This document shows, one piece after another, positions 12,978 to 25,474 of a stretch of 64,000 nucleotides of DNA. The stretch comes from Ianthella basta. Its lineage: Eukaryota > Porifera > Demospongiae > Verongiida > Ianthellidae. Under the pieces are notes generated by a model. That model worked only from the letters and a program-made list of their open reading frames with translations, was not told the origin of the DNA and did no database searches. The stretch spans positions 4,037,193-4,101,192 of the forward strand of contig OZ025884.1 of the NCBI GenBank assembly GCA_964019415.1, written 5' to 3'. The position numbers and the translations under genes are program-made. Each line of letters starts with the position of its first letter. Position 1 is the stretch's first letter.

Positions 12978-14173
12978 CAACTGTAGGAAGATGTGGAAGT
13001 GCACAAGGGCTCCTGTGGGCTGTTAACACAGCCACATGCACTACAGTGACAAACTCTGCTAACCAGTCATGCTCCATTCTGATGTAATCTTGCACTATTG
13101 CTATAATTAGTACTGTGAATGTGTAGTTGTCAAATGTTTGGCCCCATTTCAATCATTAATTCCTGCTTAGCGAAGTTTGGTGCTAGTTGCTCACAATTGT
13201 TGAAAATGTGGTAGAATTTCAAATGTAAGTCTTAGCAATTGTATAATTGCTGGGTGATGCTGTTCCATCTTCATTTGTCTGAACCTTTTCTGCCAGTATT
13301 AAGGGTGGGTATGTTTTGGAGGTACTGCACCATCCGTACATCTAATGGTAGTCGTGTACTGAGCAGAAACTGGCAATGAAAACTCGATCAGATGCAGTAT
13401 ACTTCGATGTGAGGGTCTTTACCAACTGCTACAGAATGAAATGTGATGCTCACATAAGTTAAACAAAAGCTAGAACACTTCACAAATGGAGGAACAAACC
13501 AGAGATGTCAAAATGGTTGCTTATAGAAATGAGTTTCATTGACAATGCTGTTCCAGCTCAGTATGTAATCGTTTTAACACAACCAAAGCCTCTACAGCAT
13601 TGATCCCTATACATTTATCTATCTCCCTTTTTGAAACTTGTATTGTCTAAAGGCTGAGCTAATGGCTGTTTTCTAAGAATCCTTTTCATTTTAATCAAAA
13701 CTAATAAATCACACAAAAGTCAAGTTTGGTAATCACTTTATCATCAGTTTTAGTAGAAACAGGGTTTGAATAGAGTCTGTGGGTTGGGAATATCTGAATT
13801 AGAGGCCAGGGCCTCAATACAAGCAAATACATATGATGTGCTTGCATAGTGTCTTTTAAGACTAAGAGCAGTGCATGAGCATTGCATGCATGGGATGCAT
13901 AATTATACTGTAGACATGTATCATACATTACAATGTAGCTATTCCCTTCAAACAAGGACCCCGGATGTCCGGTGTCATAATCAACAGTGTACCATGCAGT
14001 AACATTGGACAGTGCATAAATTATACAAGAGCACATTGTACAGTAAAGGGGTCAACATGGTCTGAGGATAGTAGGCAAAGTTTGGACAAGAGACTAAACA
14101 GATACAACCAACATGATCTCCAGATACACACAGCAACATTACACAGATCTTATTAGAAAGAAAATAACGAATA
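12978..14173. other. Intergenic space between convergent genes
   Basis: Lies between the death-domain exon and the 3' end of the TTLL gene. I see no convincing open frame, RNA gene or repeat here. Confidence 0.6.
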
Positions 14174-17100
14174 TTAGTGCAGTGTCATGTTCTTGACAGA
14201 AATTGATGACCTCCTCAAGGTGATTGTGGCAGGCAAACATGTCAAGGAAAACCCCGATACACTGTCAGCATTTCTACTTGACCTTGTGTAGTCAGCAGAG
14301 CGGTGGCTACCGTAGGCTAAGGCAGACAGTCTACCCACAGCGTGTGCCAGGGTTGGAGTCATCTGAGGGTTGTACAAGGGCACACGGAACTGTGCACCAT
14401 CAGGAGGACTGGGGAGAGGAGGGGAGGGGAGGGGACAACATGAGGTAACACACCAACTACAACTGAATAAGGATGCTGGGAATGTGTGTTCACAGATATG
14501 AGCTAGGCATGGCTCAAGGTCTTCACAGTTGTGTCAGGTGCGAGTGGCACTGTTCACTGCACAACCAACGTCAGACTTTGCACACTCTAGGCACTATATG
14601 TATGTATGTATGCACCGTTGTATGTACGTGCTTACATAAGTTGGTATAAAACATCTTACAGACTCACAGACTGGGGCCTGAGGCTCTTCTGTTTGTCACA
14701 ACACAAGGTCTCTGTCGACTGAGCTCAGGTTCACCATCCACACAAGCAGCTTCAGTTGAAAGAGGAAATGTCATGCTGGTACATGACCTTGGGGCACGAG
14801 GTAGTGGATCGATGTGTGTGCGTGGATTGCCCCTGCTTAGCTTCTCAGGGCAGTGGTCTCTAGCCTACAAGAATGCACAAGTAGACAGGTCAACAAAACA
14901 AAATTTGCATTTTTTCCCCTCAGCATGCAGCTGAAGGTGTGTACCTTAGAACAGAGAGTAACGACTGAAGCAAGTATGTTAGGGGACAATATAACGAAAC
15001 CATCTACTGTAAGTGTGGAAAATATCTCTGTTTAGATGAAACAGACACAACGGTTCAGCAGTCAATGAAACAATTGAGAATTACAGCACAAAATAAAATG
15101 ATTACAATTACATGGCATACGTGAAAATCACTATACCCAGGTATTCATGGCTGCGAATTGACCTTTGCCCAGTAGGTGGAGCATCAATCAGTACAAAGAA
15201 TGCTACATCCCTGAAACAGCCACTTTTCACTGTTGCAGTTGCAATGTTACTGTAATGGCACCAAGCTGCACAGTGCCACTACAATACTAATTCACAAGTG
15301 CTGTGTTGGTGGTGTGTGCAGATAGTGCAGAATACAGGCATCATCACTCACACTGCCATCTTCACTGCTGATCTTTGTTCTACTATCCGCAAACATACAA
15401 TGCAGAATCTCAGGTATTCCCAACCCTCGAACTAGGCTGTCTCTCTTCTGCAGCTCTGACAGCCGGCGCAGTTCATCCTCTTTATCAAGTAAGGTTGGCT
15501 GCACATCCTTACTCAGTGGTAAGAGCTGGAGAGGGGGAAATAAACACAAGTCTGGTACTTAAACTCTACTAACCAATTGCGCGACAACATAATTTGTTTG
15601 ATTCAAATATACGTAGGTTTGACTGAGATCTGAGGTGTCTATGGGATTTACAACATCATGGGAAACCAATTATTACTGTCACTTGTAACATTAAAACCAG
15701 TGCTTGACTCCATCACAGAGATGGAACACAACAGAGGCACATTGCATAGACTTACAAGATTGTCACCCGAATCAGCTCGAGCAAGCATTCTCTTTTTCAG
15801 GTATGCAGGAATTCTAATTGTTGGCTTCTTCCTCGCCCCTGCCTGTGGGCTCTCTGGCACAGCTCTGTCTGTGCTGCTGCCACTTCTGGTTGAGCTCTTT
15901 GCCAATTTACTTTTCTCCTGCATTGACTCCCATTCCAGTCTCTTCTGCCTATGATAAAGATCAATGGTATTAGCACACATACTGTAATGCAAAATTTGTA
16001 TCAACTTGCACAACCCAATCTCTGTTCTGTACGTAACACATGGACATTACATTTCAGCTTATTGCACAATCCTCGGCACACTGGAAAGTATGACAAACTG
16101 AGCCCACTTTCCTGGCACAGTAACAGTTAATAAGAATCTACGTAAGAAATTCAATCAGATCACCAAAGCTGGTGCCACATGTTATGTGGACAAATAGACC
16201 AATGGCATACTCAAAGCAGTTACTAGTGTAGGAGCATATTGCAGCTTGGTTAGAAAGATTACATACATGTACCATAAAAAGTAAACACCACTAGAACATG
16301 CAGTAATGGGTCACATGCCACTGCACAGAGACTGTTGTACACATGTACATACATGTAAGTGTGTTCTGCATCTAGTCATGTGATGGTAGCATGTGACGAT
16401 GATAACGTAATAGTACCAGGAATGTAAGTACAGTTACCAGACACAATCCTCTGTGAGGATGGGGCCTGGTTTATGAGACCGTGCCATGCTATGTGTATTC
16501 TTGTACAGTACATGCTGTGGTAAAGTATGCACACAATGCCACCTACAGCTGCAAGGCACTCACTTGATCTCCTCCTGCCTTGCTCGAGATGCAGCTGTGT
16601 CTGTGACAAGAGATGGGCGAGCTTGTTCAAAGAACTTGGCATAATAATCCTGGTGCTCCGGCCGTGGGTAGATCCGTCTGAGGATACAGCAGCAAACAGT
16701 AAGCAGAGAGATTACAATCAGTGCAGGAGCTACATACAGTATGTAGCTGAACTAAACCCTTAATACGTAGTTACACACATTGCACCATATAAATGCATAG
16801 TGTAGAAATAACCCCAATGTTTGGAGATGTGTTCATTGGGATTGATTGACTGATTGAGGTTCACATCATACACTTCTGTACATTTAGAAGGATTTGGTGT
16901 CTACACATTAATCAGTTGATCTGTTCAATCTCCACTAAGCTACAAGTCTGCACTGGCTCTACTGATCCAGTCTGCTTAGTGTGTCAATGCTTCCCTACAC
17001 CATGTACTGGCTAATGACAGCAAAGCTGTGTGTGTACATACTCTAAGTACACACACATACGTACATATGACATTACTGTTAGTTGCCTTGGTAACGCCAA

Positions 17101-19075
17101 ACTGACACATGCAGAGACATACGCATACACCCAATGACAGTAAATGTATGCTCTCTTTGCCTGTTCCTTCAGGAGACAGTGACACATGTACGCACACTGT
17201 AACACATGCAGTACAGTACGTAGCAACAGAAAAAGAAACAACCACTGAACGAACGAATCTCTTTACACTGAAACTTAATAACAGTTTATCATTAGCACTT
17301 GCACCCAGGCACTGGCACGGCAACCAAACTGCCACACCCACCTGTATCCACCCAAACGTTGATCCTCGTATGCAGTCAGGTCAGCCAGGGCCTTCTCAAG
17401 GTCAGTCTCTTTTGCACCACCTCTGCAAAAGAGAAAAAAAGTTCTTGTGAGCATGGGTAGGTACGGAGTTGGGTAAGAGTGTGAGGGACCACCACTTGCT
17501 CAGTATGTGCATGGCAGTACTATACAACTGGCAATGTCCGCCTGCGGACACATCAGTAAATATGCCCTATAGTGCTACGTACGTACATACAAGCAAAACA
17601 CAACAGTGCAAGTATATATAATAATAGGTCAGGGCTCAGGAGCCACATCAGTGCAAGTTGAAATGGTATGCAGCAAGCAGATAATTAAATCCACAAATAT
17701 TTCAAAGACATGTGGCACATGTAACTGCTTGAAATTGACCTAGCATACATGAAAATTAATACCTCAAAAATCCTCAATCTGCAAATTTAAAGTTTGCCCC
17801 ACAATATTAGTGCACATACGTACAACTTGCACAGTGGCCCAACAGCAAACTTTGCCATGCCCTTGTGCAAGCTGCATGCTGCTGAGTGTCCAAGATAATA
17901 CAGCAGAAGTCATCGTAAGCATAGTCTGATGAACCATAAGCCCATTATTATTTCACTTACACAGACATCTTGGCCTTCTGCCTCTGAAGAAGGCGCTCTT
18001 CCAGCATCTTCTTCTGCTCCTCCATACACTTCTGCTTGCTGGCCATGGTCCAGTTCATGAGCTTCAATGCATCAAACAAAAGGTTGTCCTTAATGTCCTT
18101 ATCCAGCTCAGAATCGGTGTGGAAACTGGGTGATAGATTCACCTAGCAACACAAAGTAACAGACTGTATAGCATACATACGTACACATACATACTGTACA
18201 CACATGTAACAAGCATGCACACACACCTACACACATACTTCAAGTATAGTACGAGAAACTAATAGCATAGCAACAGTACTGTATATATGTATAGGCATAC
18301 ACAGTAAACTCTAAATGTGACAGTCAGTGTGTGTGCATGTACATAACAGTGCTAACATGTTTCATGATTACTGACAAATTTATAACACAGTGACCAGTCC
18401 TTACAATGTGCTGATGCTTACTGAAGCCCATAATGCACTGCATGTCAGCACACGTACACAAGCACATACAGTACATGTACTTGTGAGAGCTATCATACCC
18501 AACGTGCACACACTGCAACTTGCCTCTAGGAGCCATGGCTTCAGCTTGTGGTCAAGCAGCACGTCAAATCCAAGAATTTGAAAGCAGGCACTGTTGTCCA
18601 GGCCACGATGAGGAAAGCAAGAGGTGTAGTTGTGTTTGACCACTGGGTGACAGGATATGAGAGTCTTGATTATAGTGTCCTACAGTGACAAGAAAGGGAA
18701 CCAACAGTGTACTCTTTGCCAGCATTATGATAGCTGTGAAGACTACGGACCATGCCAGCGCATGGAGGAGACTAATACAGTACATACATATGAATGTCTG
18801 GTATCAAACCAGAGTTAGGAAAAGAGGTGAAATTCAGAGCTGCACGTACAGTATGTATATGGACACGAGATACATGAAACTTCCTTGCCATATTCGTTTG
18901 TGACTACGTACGTATATGTACCTCAATATCGTGCCAAAGCTTTGCTACATCAATGCCTCGTTCCATTAGCCAGCTGTTGACAGTGATGATTCTCCTGTGG
19001 ACAGCATGGAAACAGCAAAACTTAACCCCGACAGTACACACATCAGTTCGGTACACACATTTAATCATAGAAGCA

Positions 19076-19122
<47 letters not shown>

Positions 19123-22100
19123 CTCTTGCTTCCTGCTTCTTCATCATCTCTCACAAATTTATCGCTATGCTTGTTGATGGCATAGTTGGTCAAGTGCATG
19201 AACACATCAGACTGTGGGCATAGAAGGACAACATGTACACAATGTATAGTATGCCAGCAAACAATGAACAGGAACACATGCATCAGTAATACCAAGCCCA
19301 AGTGTGAGACTTCAGTGATGTGTCCGCAGAAGACAAAAGGGATATCACTTACATGTGGGTCACGCTTGAGTGTGGTACCAACTACATACGTATTTCAAGT
19401 GCATACTTGTATGTAATACTATCACTAAACAAACACTTGTTGTCGCTAACAGAATCATGTGGGCAGGATAAAGTTCCAGTTGTTGATTTGTTGTTGATGT
19501 GTTTCCAGTTGTTGATTATTCATGAACAGATCGTTTAAGATTGCCATATCATTATTTAACTGGCTAATGTCAAGGTCAGGTTTTGTTAGCAGTCACATTT
19601 ATGTAAGCTCACGATTATTACAGGTTAAAATGACTGTCACCAGAAGGAGAGCAGCAACAAGAAGCAGCTAAGTAGTGACGTACGTATGATGTGATAGGAC
19701 AATGCAGTAAGACCTACTGACTAGTGAAGGTCCTGAAGGCTCAGCCAGCTAGCTAGACACACATTTGGTGGACTCACCGTCACACTTCACTGCTCAGGTA
19801 GAACACAGCACAACCTTCATCATGCTACACAACCCAAGAGGTTTACAGTACCATCAGCTGCTGTCACAGTCTAACCACTATGTGCATTTACCTCAGAGCA
19901 TACCGTTGCACAATACAGGTTTACGCACGTACACAACTATCAATCCTTACTCAGGCCTGGTTTACATTAGAATGTTTTCGCCCCAATTTGGAGTGATTAC
20001 GCCATGTTTGCACTTATAGCACCTTCCATTTACATACAAACTAGTCAGGCGTCGCGTGACCCCTCCTCACAGAAGGGTCAGGTTAAGTCTAATACATTGA
20101 CTTGTCCACGCGGAATGCAATTATGCGCTCTGGTATGTAATTATTGCACACCATTACGCCTCGCTTGTAGCCGCAAGTACGTGTGACGGCTCGCGACACT
20201 TACCTGATCTTTCATTATAGCCGTCAAAGGAGCGACAGCAAAGACTATCGATGTACCTTCGACCGGCAACAACAGGCCGAACACTGTCAACGGGCACGCG
20301 TACCACAGGCTCTTGCCGAACCTGGTCGACATAACAGCGAAAACATCTCTCCCAGAAACGATGCCAGACACTACCTGAAGTTGCCCTGGCTTCATGGTAG
20401 AATAACCAAGGCGCTGGATGGCTTCCGTCGCAGCGTATAGCACTCTCTGGTCCATTCTCTGGTCTGCTGCCATTTGCGAACACGCGAGCGATAAGTATTT
20501 CACACCCTTCCTGCAATCTGATTGGGCACGCAACCATTGTGGCGTGCTGCACAAGTCAATGTATTAGACTTAACCTGACCCTTCCGCAAGGAGGGGTCAC
20601 GCGATGTCTGACTACATACAAACATCTACAGTAATATGATCTGGAAAACAGATATTTTCAAATATGGAAAAGTGAATATTTTTGAAAATGGTGTTGTATC
20701 ATACGGGTGTAGAGGATACTACCTGCTTCAGTTGTCTTCGAGGCTTTAGAGAATGGCGCTACACAAAGCACTAAAGACTATTTCTGTGGTCATAGGCCAT
20801 ATTTCCAGCCTCTTTTATCTGCTTGTATTCAGCATATTCCTCTTCAGTGTACACATTGCAATGTGAATGCTATCCGAAGCAATTAATCCGTACACGAATG
20901 AAAAGGCCTGTTATGTGCTACATGTATAATTATATGTATTATAGTATATGTATTGGCTGTATGTACATAGGTGACTCACAACATTTGATCCTGTTGGATG
21001 ATGGTAGGGTGCTGTGCTGAACCTGGCCAGGCCATCCTTGTACACAAACACACGCAGGGGGTCGCAGGAGGTGACCAGGACATAGATACGAAAGTCAAAC
21101 TTGAAGTCATCTATCAAGAAAGGCTGGAGGTCAGAAGAACAGATGCACAGATGTGTGTAGACGCACGTTACGAACAGAAGTAGTAGAACATACGTACCTA
21201 CAGGCGCATGTATGTATGCACAGTACATGAATCAGTGTGGACTGAACTAGCCTTGGAGACATACTGCTGACAAATCATGTGTTCTCCAGGTTTTATGTCC
21301 TGCATAAAGAGAACCAACATTGAATAGAGTGACCTTTATACTACACATTGATGTTTACAGGCAATACAAGATGGGATGTACGTAATCACACGCTCGCTAG
21401 TCTGGGGCCAGATCATATTTCCAAGGGAAAATACGGTCTGGGATAACTCCTACCTATAACAAAGTTGTGTAATCGGAGTAGAATTAACGCATACTCACGC
21501 CGTTTAACACAATTGCACAAGAATGAATAATGGCCCTGAATCACTGTTCGAGTGATTCTGTACTTTTACGCTCCTCTCTCCAACAGAAACCAATCCGTTA
21601 TGCAGCCTCACAGCTCACCCGTTGCTGCCATAACATAAGGCCAGCCAGCATGCAGCAATAGAATGTTATAATGGTATTCATTGTCATCATTGCACACATG
21701 TGTCTACATGTACATGCTTGTACACACACACACACACACGCACACGCACGCACGCACACACACACACACAAACACACACACACATACACACGTACATACG
21801 TATATGGTATACACCACCAGATACAGACCAAGTGACATGGAAAAGAACAGCACTTAAGGTCGCTGCTATTGTACTGAGACTTCCAAACCACTGCAACTGC
21901 TCACTACTCTACAGCCTGCTACACTGAGTCATGACAACTCCTTGAAATCCCATTACCAATAACAGTATAGTGTATACCTTCAGGCTTCTTGTCAAATAAA
22001 TCCCACGCCCTTGAGCACCATTCTCAGGCTTAAGAATGAAAGTCACTCCTTTCTTGCTCCTAGCAAATGCCTGAAGCTCACCATAACTAAGGAGAAAGGG

Positions 22101-25002
22101 AGGAATAGCAAGGAGCAATGATCAGTCTTCTAGCAGTGTCAGTATCCATGCCACTTCAATGAAAAAAGCAGAATACTACCAACTACCGTAAGACTTCACC
22201 GAATGTGTACCTTTCCATTCTGAAGTTCAATTGCTTATTTGCCATATGTATCTATGTAAGTGTAAAAATCGTGATACGTGTATCTATGAAGACTGGGGCT
22301 GCCTAGCAAATCAGTGAACACAGGCATTCATCAAACACAGACAGAGGTACATATGGACATGGGTACAGTTATGCAGCATTTCTCTTGAACATGCCATTGC
22401 ACTCCTTCATATACTATCACATGTCAAACCATGTTTAGTATAAGGTAAGTACATATTATAAACAGACAAGATGGCCGATCAGAAGCTAACGGTTATGACT
22501 ACTCACACAAGTGAAACAGAAAATCAACTAGTCACTTGAGTATAAACTCAAGTGGAAAATGCTGATCACTGCAGCAATGCATTAGGGAAGCATGGTTCAG
22601 ACATTCACAGGTCAGCATGCAGCCTTACTCAGCAGGGAGACACCATGTTCTTGGAAAAAAGCCATAGTCCTTGGGGAACAGCTTATACATGCGGTACATA
22701 TTCCTAGCCAGCAGGTCCTTTCGACAAATCTCTGTCATCCCTGGGAAGTGGTTGATTCTCTGCAACAAAAGAAGAGAAGAATTGCCACAAGTACACATGC
22801 ACAATGTGCACATACGTATGTATGCAGAACACACACATACAAATACATACTTGTATATATGCATTACAAAAGTACAGTAGGTGTACAATACTACAACATG
22901 CAGTGTCAGAAGTTCTAAAAGTGTCTGTATAATAAATGCTTCCATTTTCATGGGTGCCTACAAGGCAGGGTCCCTCTGCAGTTAGCAACTGATAGTGTCC
23001 ACAAAGACAACTCTACATTAATCAGATGTCACGCTTGTGACAACTAATTAGGAATGTGCCCAATAAAAATGGCTACTCCTACGTATCTCAATGTATTAGT
23101 GCAGTTGAGCAAAAAACTAGCAAATGGTGGCAGTGAGGAACAATTGAAGGCCATGGATAGGCTATAACTTACAAACTCATTAACTTTCACTCAGTAGTAT
23201 TACGTAGGCGAATACGTAGTTTGTGGGCAATACGTAGCAGATTATTCGACTGAGTTTTGTACGCAGCTGATGAAGGCCTTCGGGCCGAAACGTCCTGCAT
23301 TCAGTTGTTGAATAATCTGCTACGTATTGCCCACAAACTGTTTTGTACGCAGCTGACGAAGGCCTTCGGGCCAAAACGTCCTGCATTCAGTTGTTGAATA
23401 ATCTGCTACGTATTGCCCACAAACTACATATTCGCCTACATTGAACAACGTAGCAATGAGTCTCTTCTTCTATATTAGTATTACGTACTTGATAGTCAGT
23501 GTCGAAATAGTTTGCATGAGAAGCCCTGGCACCGGACACCATAGCAGAGAAGTGTGTCAAAGGCACACTTCTCTGCTAGTACATACAAAGCCACTCAAGT
23601 ATATTGTACATTTCAGAACTCATATCGTATATAAAAGCAGAATGAAGTGTGCTATGCTGTACTCTTAACATGTCTTCACCAACCTGGTATGGCTTAAGCT
23701 CAGCAGCACGGTCAATGGAGACAGAGCAGTCAGACCAATACAAGACTGCCTCGCTTCCTTCATCTGCTACTCGAAAGCCAAACCTCTTACACGCTCTACG
23801 AACTGGACCAGATAACAGAGAAGAGTACATTTAGTGCTGCATTCCACCATGTAATAGGCTGTCAATGAAACACACAACTTACCACTTTGGTACTTGCAAG
23901 CAGACAAATTGGCTGTTAACTTCCTGCAAATGTGTAAATATAAAAGTGTTCCACACTAGTGCTGGCCTGTGTATGTGTATTAGCAAATGAGGGACTATCA
24001 AATATATCTTACAGCAAATACTATAGCAAGGTAAAAAGTCTCGCTGAAGAAAGTTACTGTACTTTCAGTCAAAGGAAAGGAATTGATACATGCAGTTCCT
24101 CTTCATGGTGCCAATTACAAGTCAGAAGCACATGAAGTAAAGAAATGCCACATTATCTATAGACACACGCACCGACCAAGTGGAAAGGCTATCATATTGG
24201 ATGGCCATATGATAATTGCTTGTCATCACTATCACCATTAGTGACACAACTGAAGCTAATCCTCTTTGTACACTGGTCTAATGTGTATATTGGCTTCAAT
24301 GTACTTCCAGAAATGAATAGCAAATGCTGATGTCAAACATGCTATACTCCCCAGTGAGAACTTGAACTATGTACAATGTTTTAATTGACTGTCTATATGA
24401 CGTATCTGCATAAGAATTCCCCATGTCCAGTTCCACGATGTAGCAATGAGCCTCTGCAATATTACAGTAGGTGTGTCAACCACTCGTTAAGTTCAATAGA
24501 CTGGAGTTGCACAAGGTAGGAGTGATTCTTCTGAAGATCTTGCTTCCAATCGCTTCTTACTTAAGCAGTACTACTGATGCCAGCCCTTACAGAGTCGTTT
24601 AGTCCAACCTTCATTTCCCTCAACTCTGGGAAAGACTTATTTCATAGACACAGGAGGGACACGATTCTCACAGTCTAAACTATTCTGTCGCCTTCCGCCA
24701 GACTCCAAATACCAAGTACTGCAGTTGGAGATCTGACGACATGAAGTCGGATCGCCACTAGTTACCTATGTATCCGTGTTTACAAGCGTATAACTGAAGC
24801 TGGGCACAAACGGTAGGCGGACATTCACCGTCCGTCATACACAGATCAAAGTGTAGCTCATCTTCATTTTAAGATCAATCATCGGGCGAACAATCGTCAT
24901 CTTACTACTCAGTACTCTCCATAAACACTACGCATGGCAATACACTGATCACAAATACCTGTGTTTCTTCTGCTTCTTTGGAGCATGCCTGTCGCCATCC
25001 AT
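14174..25002 (-). CDS. TTLL6: Tubulin polyglutamylase of the TTLL6/TTLL13 group
   Basis: ATP-grasp ligase that adds glutamate chains to tubulin, mainly in cilia. Minus-strand exons join in phase: 24959-25002 (start), 23883-23923, 23684-23802, 22629-22759, 21978-22086, 21252-21299, 20980-21123, 19123-19211, 18922-18994, 18524-18679, 17961-18142, 17342-17422, 16564-16677, 15756-15948 and 15292-15525. Signatures: NLSACKYQ, FPGMTEICRKDLLARN, FILKPENGAQGRG, GEHMICQQY, FKFDFRIYVLVTSCDPLR, MHLTNYAINKHS, NLSPSFHTDS. The last exon may stop at 15292, or splice on to open blocks near 15160-15210, 14660-14850 and 14290-14410 whose phases fit each other; the true C terminus is uncertain. Two introns, after 21252 and 18524, use GC donors. 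The choice between TTLL6 and TTLL13 is not settled. Confidence 0.9.
19079..19120. repeat. (AC)n microsatellite abutting a TTLL splice donor
   Basis: About 20 AC dinucleotides. On the transcribed minus strand the intron begins GTGCGTGTGTGTG, so the (GT) run starts immediately after the exon that ends at 19123. Other long (CA) tracts lie at about 21722-21786 and 43592-43624. Confidence 0.9.
20033..20624. mobile_element. 574-bp inverted-repeat DNA transposon carrying a RecQ fragment (MULE-like)
   Basis: The element spans 20042-20615 and lies in a TTLL intron. Its ends, 20042-20105 and 20552-20615, are 64-bp terminal inverted repeats matching at about 59 of 64 positions; all five differences are transitions. 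Both termini begin TAGTCAG. Identical 9-bp sequences, CATACAAAC, flank it at 20033-20041 and 20616-20624, the expected target-site duplication. Long terminal repeats with a 9-bp duplication are typical of Mutator-like elements, but no transposase is present, so the superfamily is inferred. Almost the whole interior is a RecQ-like helicase fragment. Confidence 0.85.
20141..20554 (-). pseudogene. RecQ-like DNA helicase exon fragment captured in a transposon
   Basis: An open frame of 137 codons on the minus strand resembles the N-terminal part of the RecQ helicase core: LGYSTMKPGQLQVVSGIVSG (Q-motif region), FGKSLWYACPL (motif I with the GKS P-loop), and VAPLTAIMKDQ (motif Ia). Right after MKDQ comes a canonical splice donor, CAG|GTAAGTG. 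This suggests that genomic DNA, an exon plus the beginning of its intron, was captured rather than a processed copy. The remaining helicase motifs are absent, so it cannot encode a working helicase alone. It could still be an exon of a longer spliced element transcript. Confidence 0.8.
23204..23475 (+). mobile_element. Hairpin element with two tandem hammerhead-like motifs
   Basis: Arms 23204-23250 and 23393-23439 are near-perfect inverted repeats of about 47 bp. Between them lies an 86-bp tandem duplication (units at 23255 and 23341). Each unit holds GCAG, CTGAYGA, a GGCC-TTCG-GGCC stem, AAAACGTC or GAAACGTC, then CTGC (23263-23298 and 23349-23384). A tail, TAGCAATGAGTCTC, follows the right arm and recurs elsewhere in the window. 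It sits in a TTLL intron. The class is unknown; Penelope-like elements or retrozymes are candidates because both families carry hammerhead motifs. Confidence 0.75.
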
Positions 25003-25036
25003 TTTGCTCGAGGTGCAGTTGATTATACAGATCACC
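25003..25036. promoter_or_regulatory. Very short divergent gap between TTLL and a membrane-protein gene
   Basis: Only 34 bp separate the TTLL start codon (25002, minus) from the first good ATG of the plus-strand gene (25037). The two transcripts must share a promoter, and their 5' leaders probably overlap. An AAAATGGCCGCC sequence of YY1-site type lies at about 25088-25099, inside the plus gene. Confidence 0.6.
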
Positions 25037-25474
25037 ATGACAACGGACGCAGGGGGTCCCCAATTCATATTTCCTGCCCGCAACGATAAAATGGCCGCCA
25101 ATATTTCCAATGGCACAGACGCCACTGTGCCGAGTGTACTCAATGCTGATCAAATTGCTAACCTCTCTATAACGATTTTCTTTTGTTTCTTTTTGTGTTT
25201 CGTGGGCTATGCGCTGTATTGGTGCCAGAATACAAAGGAGAGAATGGAAAAGACTAGATTGGCACTGGAGCGCAACAGAGAGATAAACAAGCACATGAAG
25301 AAAGTGCAAGAAAGATCTGTGAGACCACAGCCTCATTCTGAAGCTGGTTTATCAAAAGGTTCTCAAGATGAAGTTGAAGAGAAAAGTGACGGAGAGTCTG
25401 CATCACCAATGTATAATGATCAAGTCCATGCCACAGTAGCGCCTCCAATGTACAGCCCCCTTCAAGAGACATGA
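25037..25474 (+). CDS. Single-pass membrane protein of unknown family
   Basis: An intronless frame of 145 residues. An N-terminal segment with potential N-glycosylation sites (NISN, NGT, NLS) is followed by one hydrophobic span (about residues 47-67; ITIFFCFFLCFVGYALYW). Then come a basic, coiled-coil-like stretch (ERMEKTRLALERNREINKHM) and an acidic tail ending with a PPMY (PPxY-type) motif that could bind WW domains. This suggests a type III or type I membrane topology with a cytosolic tail. I do not recognise the family. A second in-frame ATG at 25091, within AAAATGGCC, is an alternative start. Confidence 0.65.
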   Translation: MTTDAGGPQFIFPARNDKMAANISNGTDATVPSVLNADQIANLSITIFFCFFLCFVGYALYWCQNTKERMEKTRLALERNREINKHMKKVQERSVRPQPHSEAGLSKGSQDEVEEKSDGESASPMYNDQVHATVAPPMYSPLQET

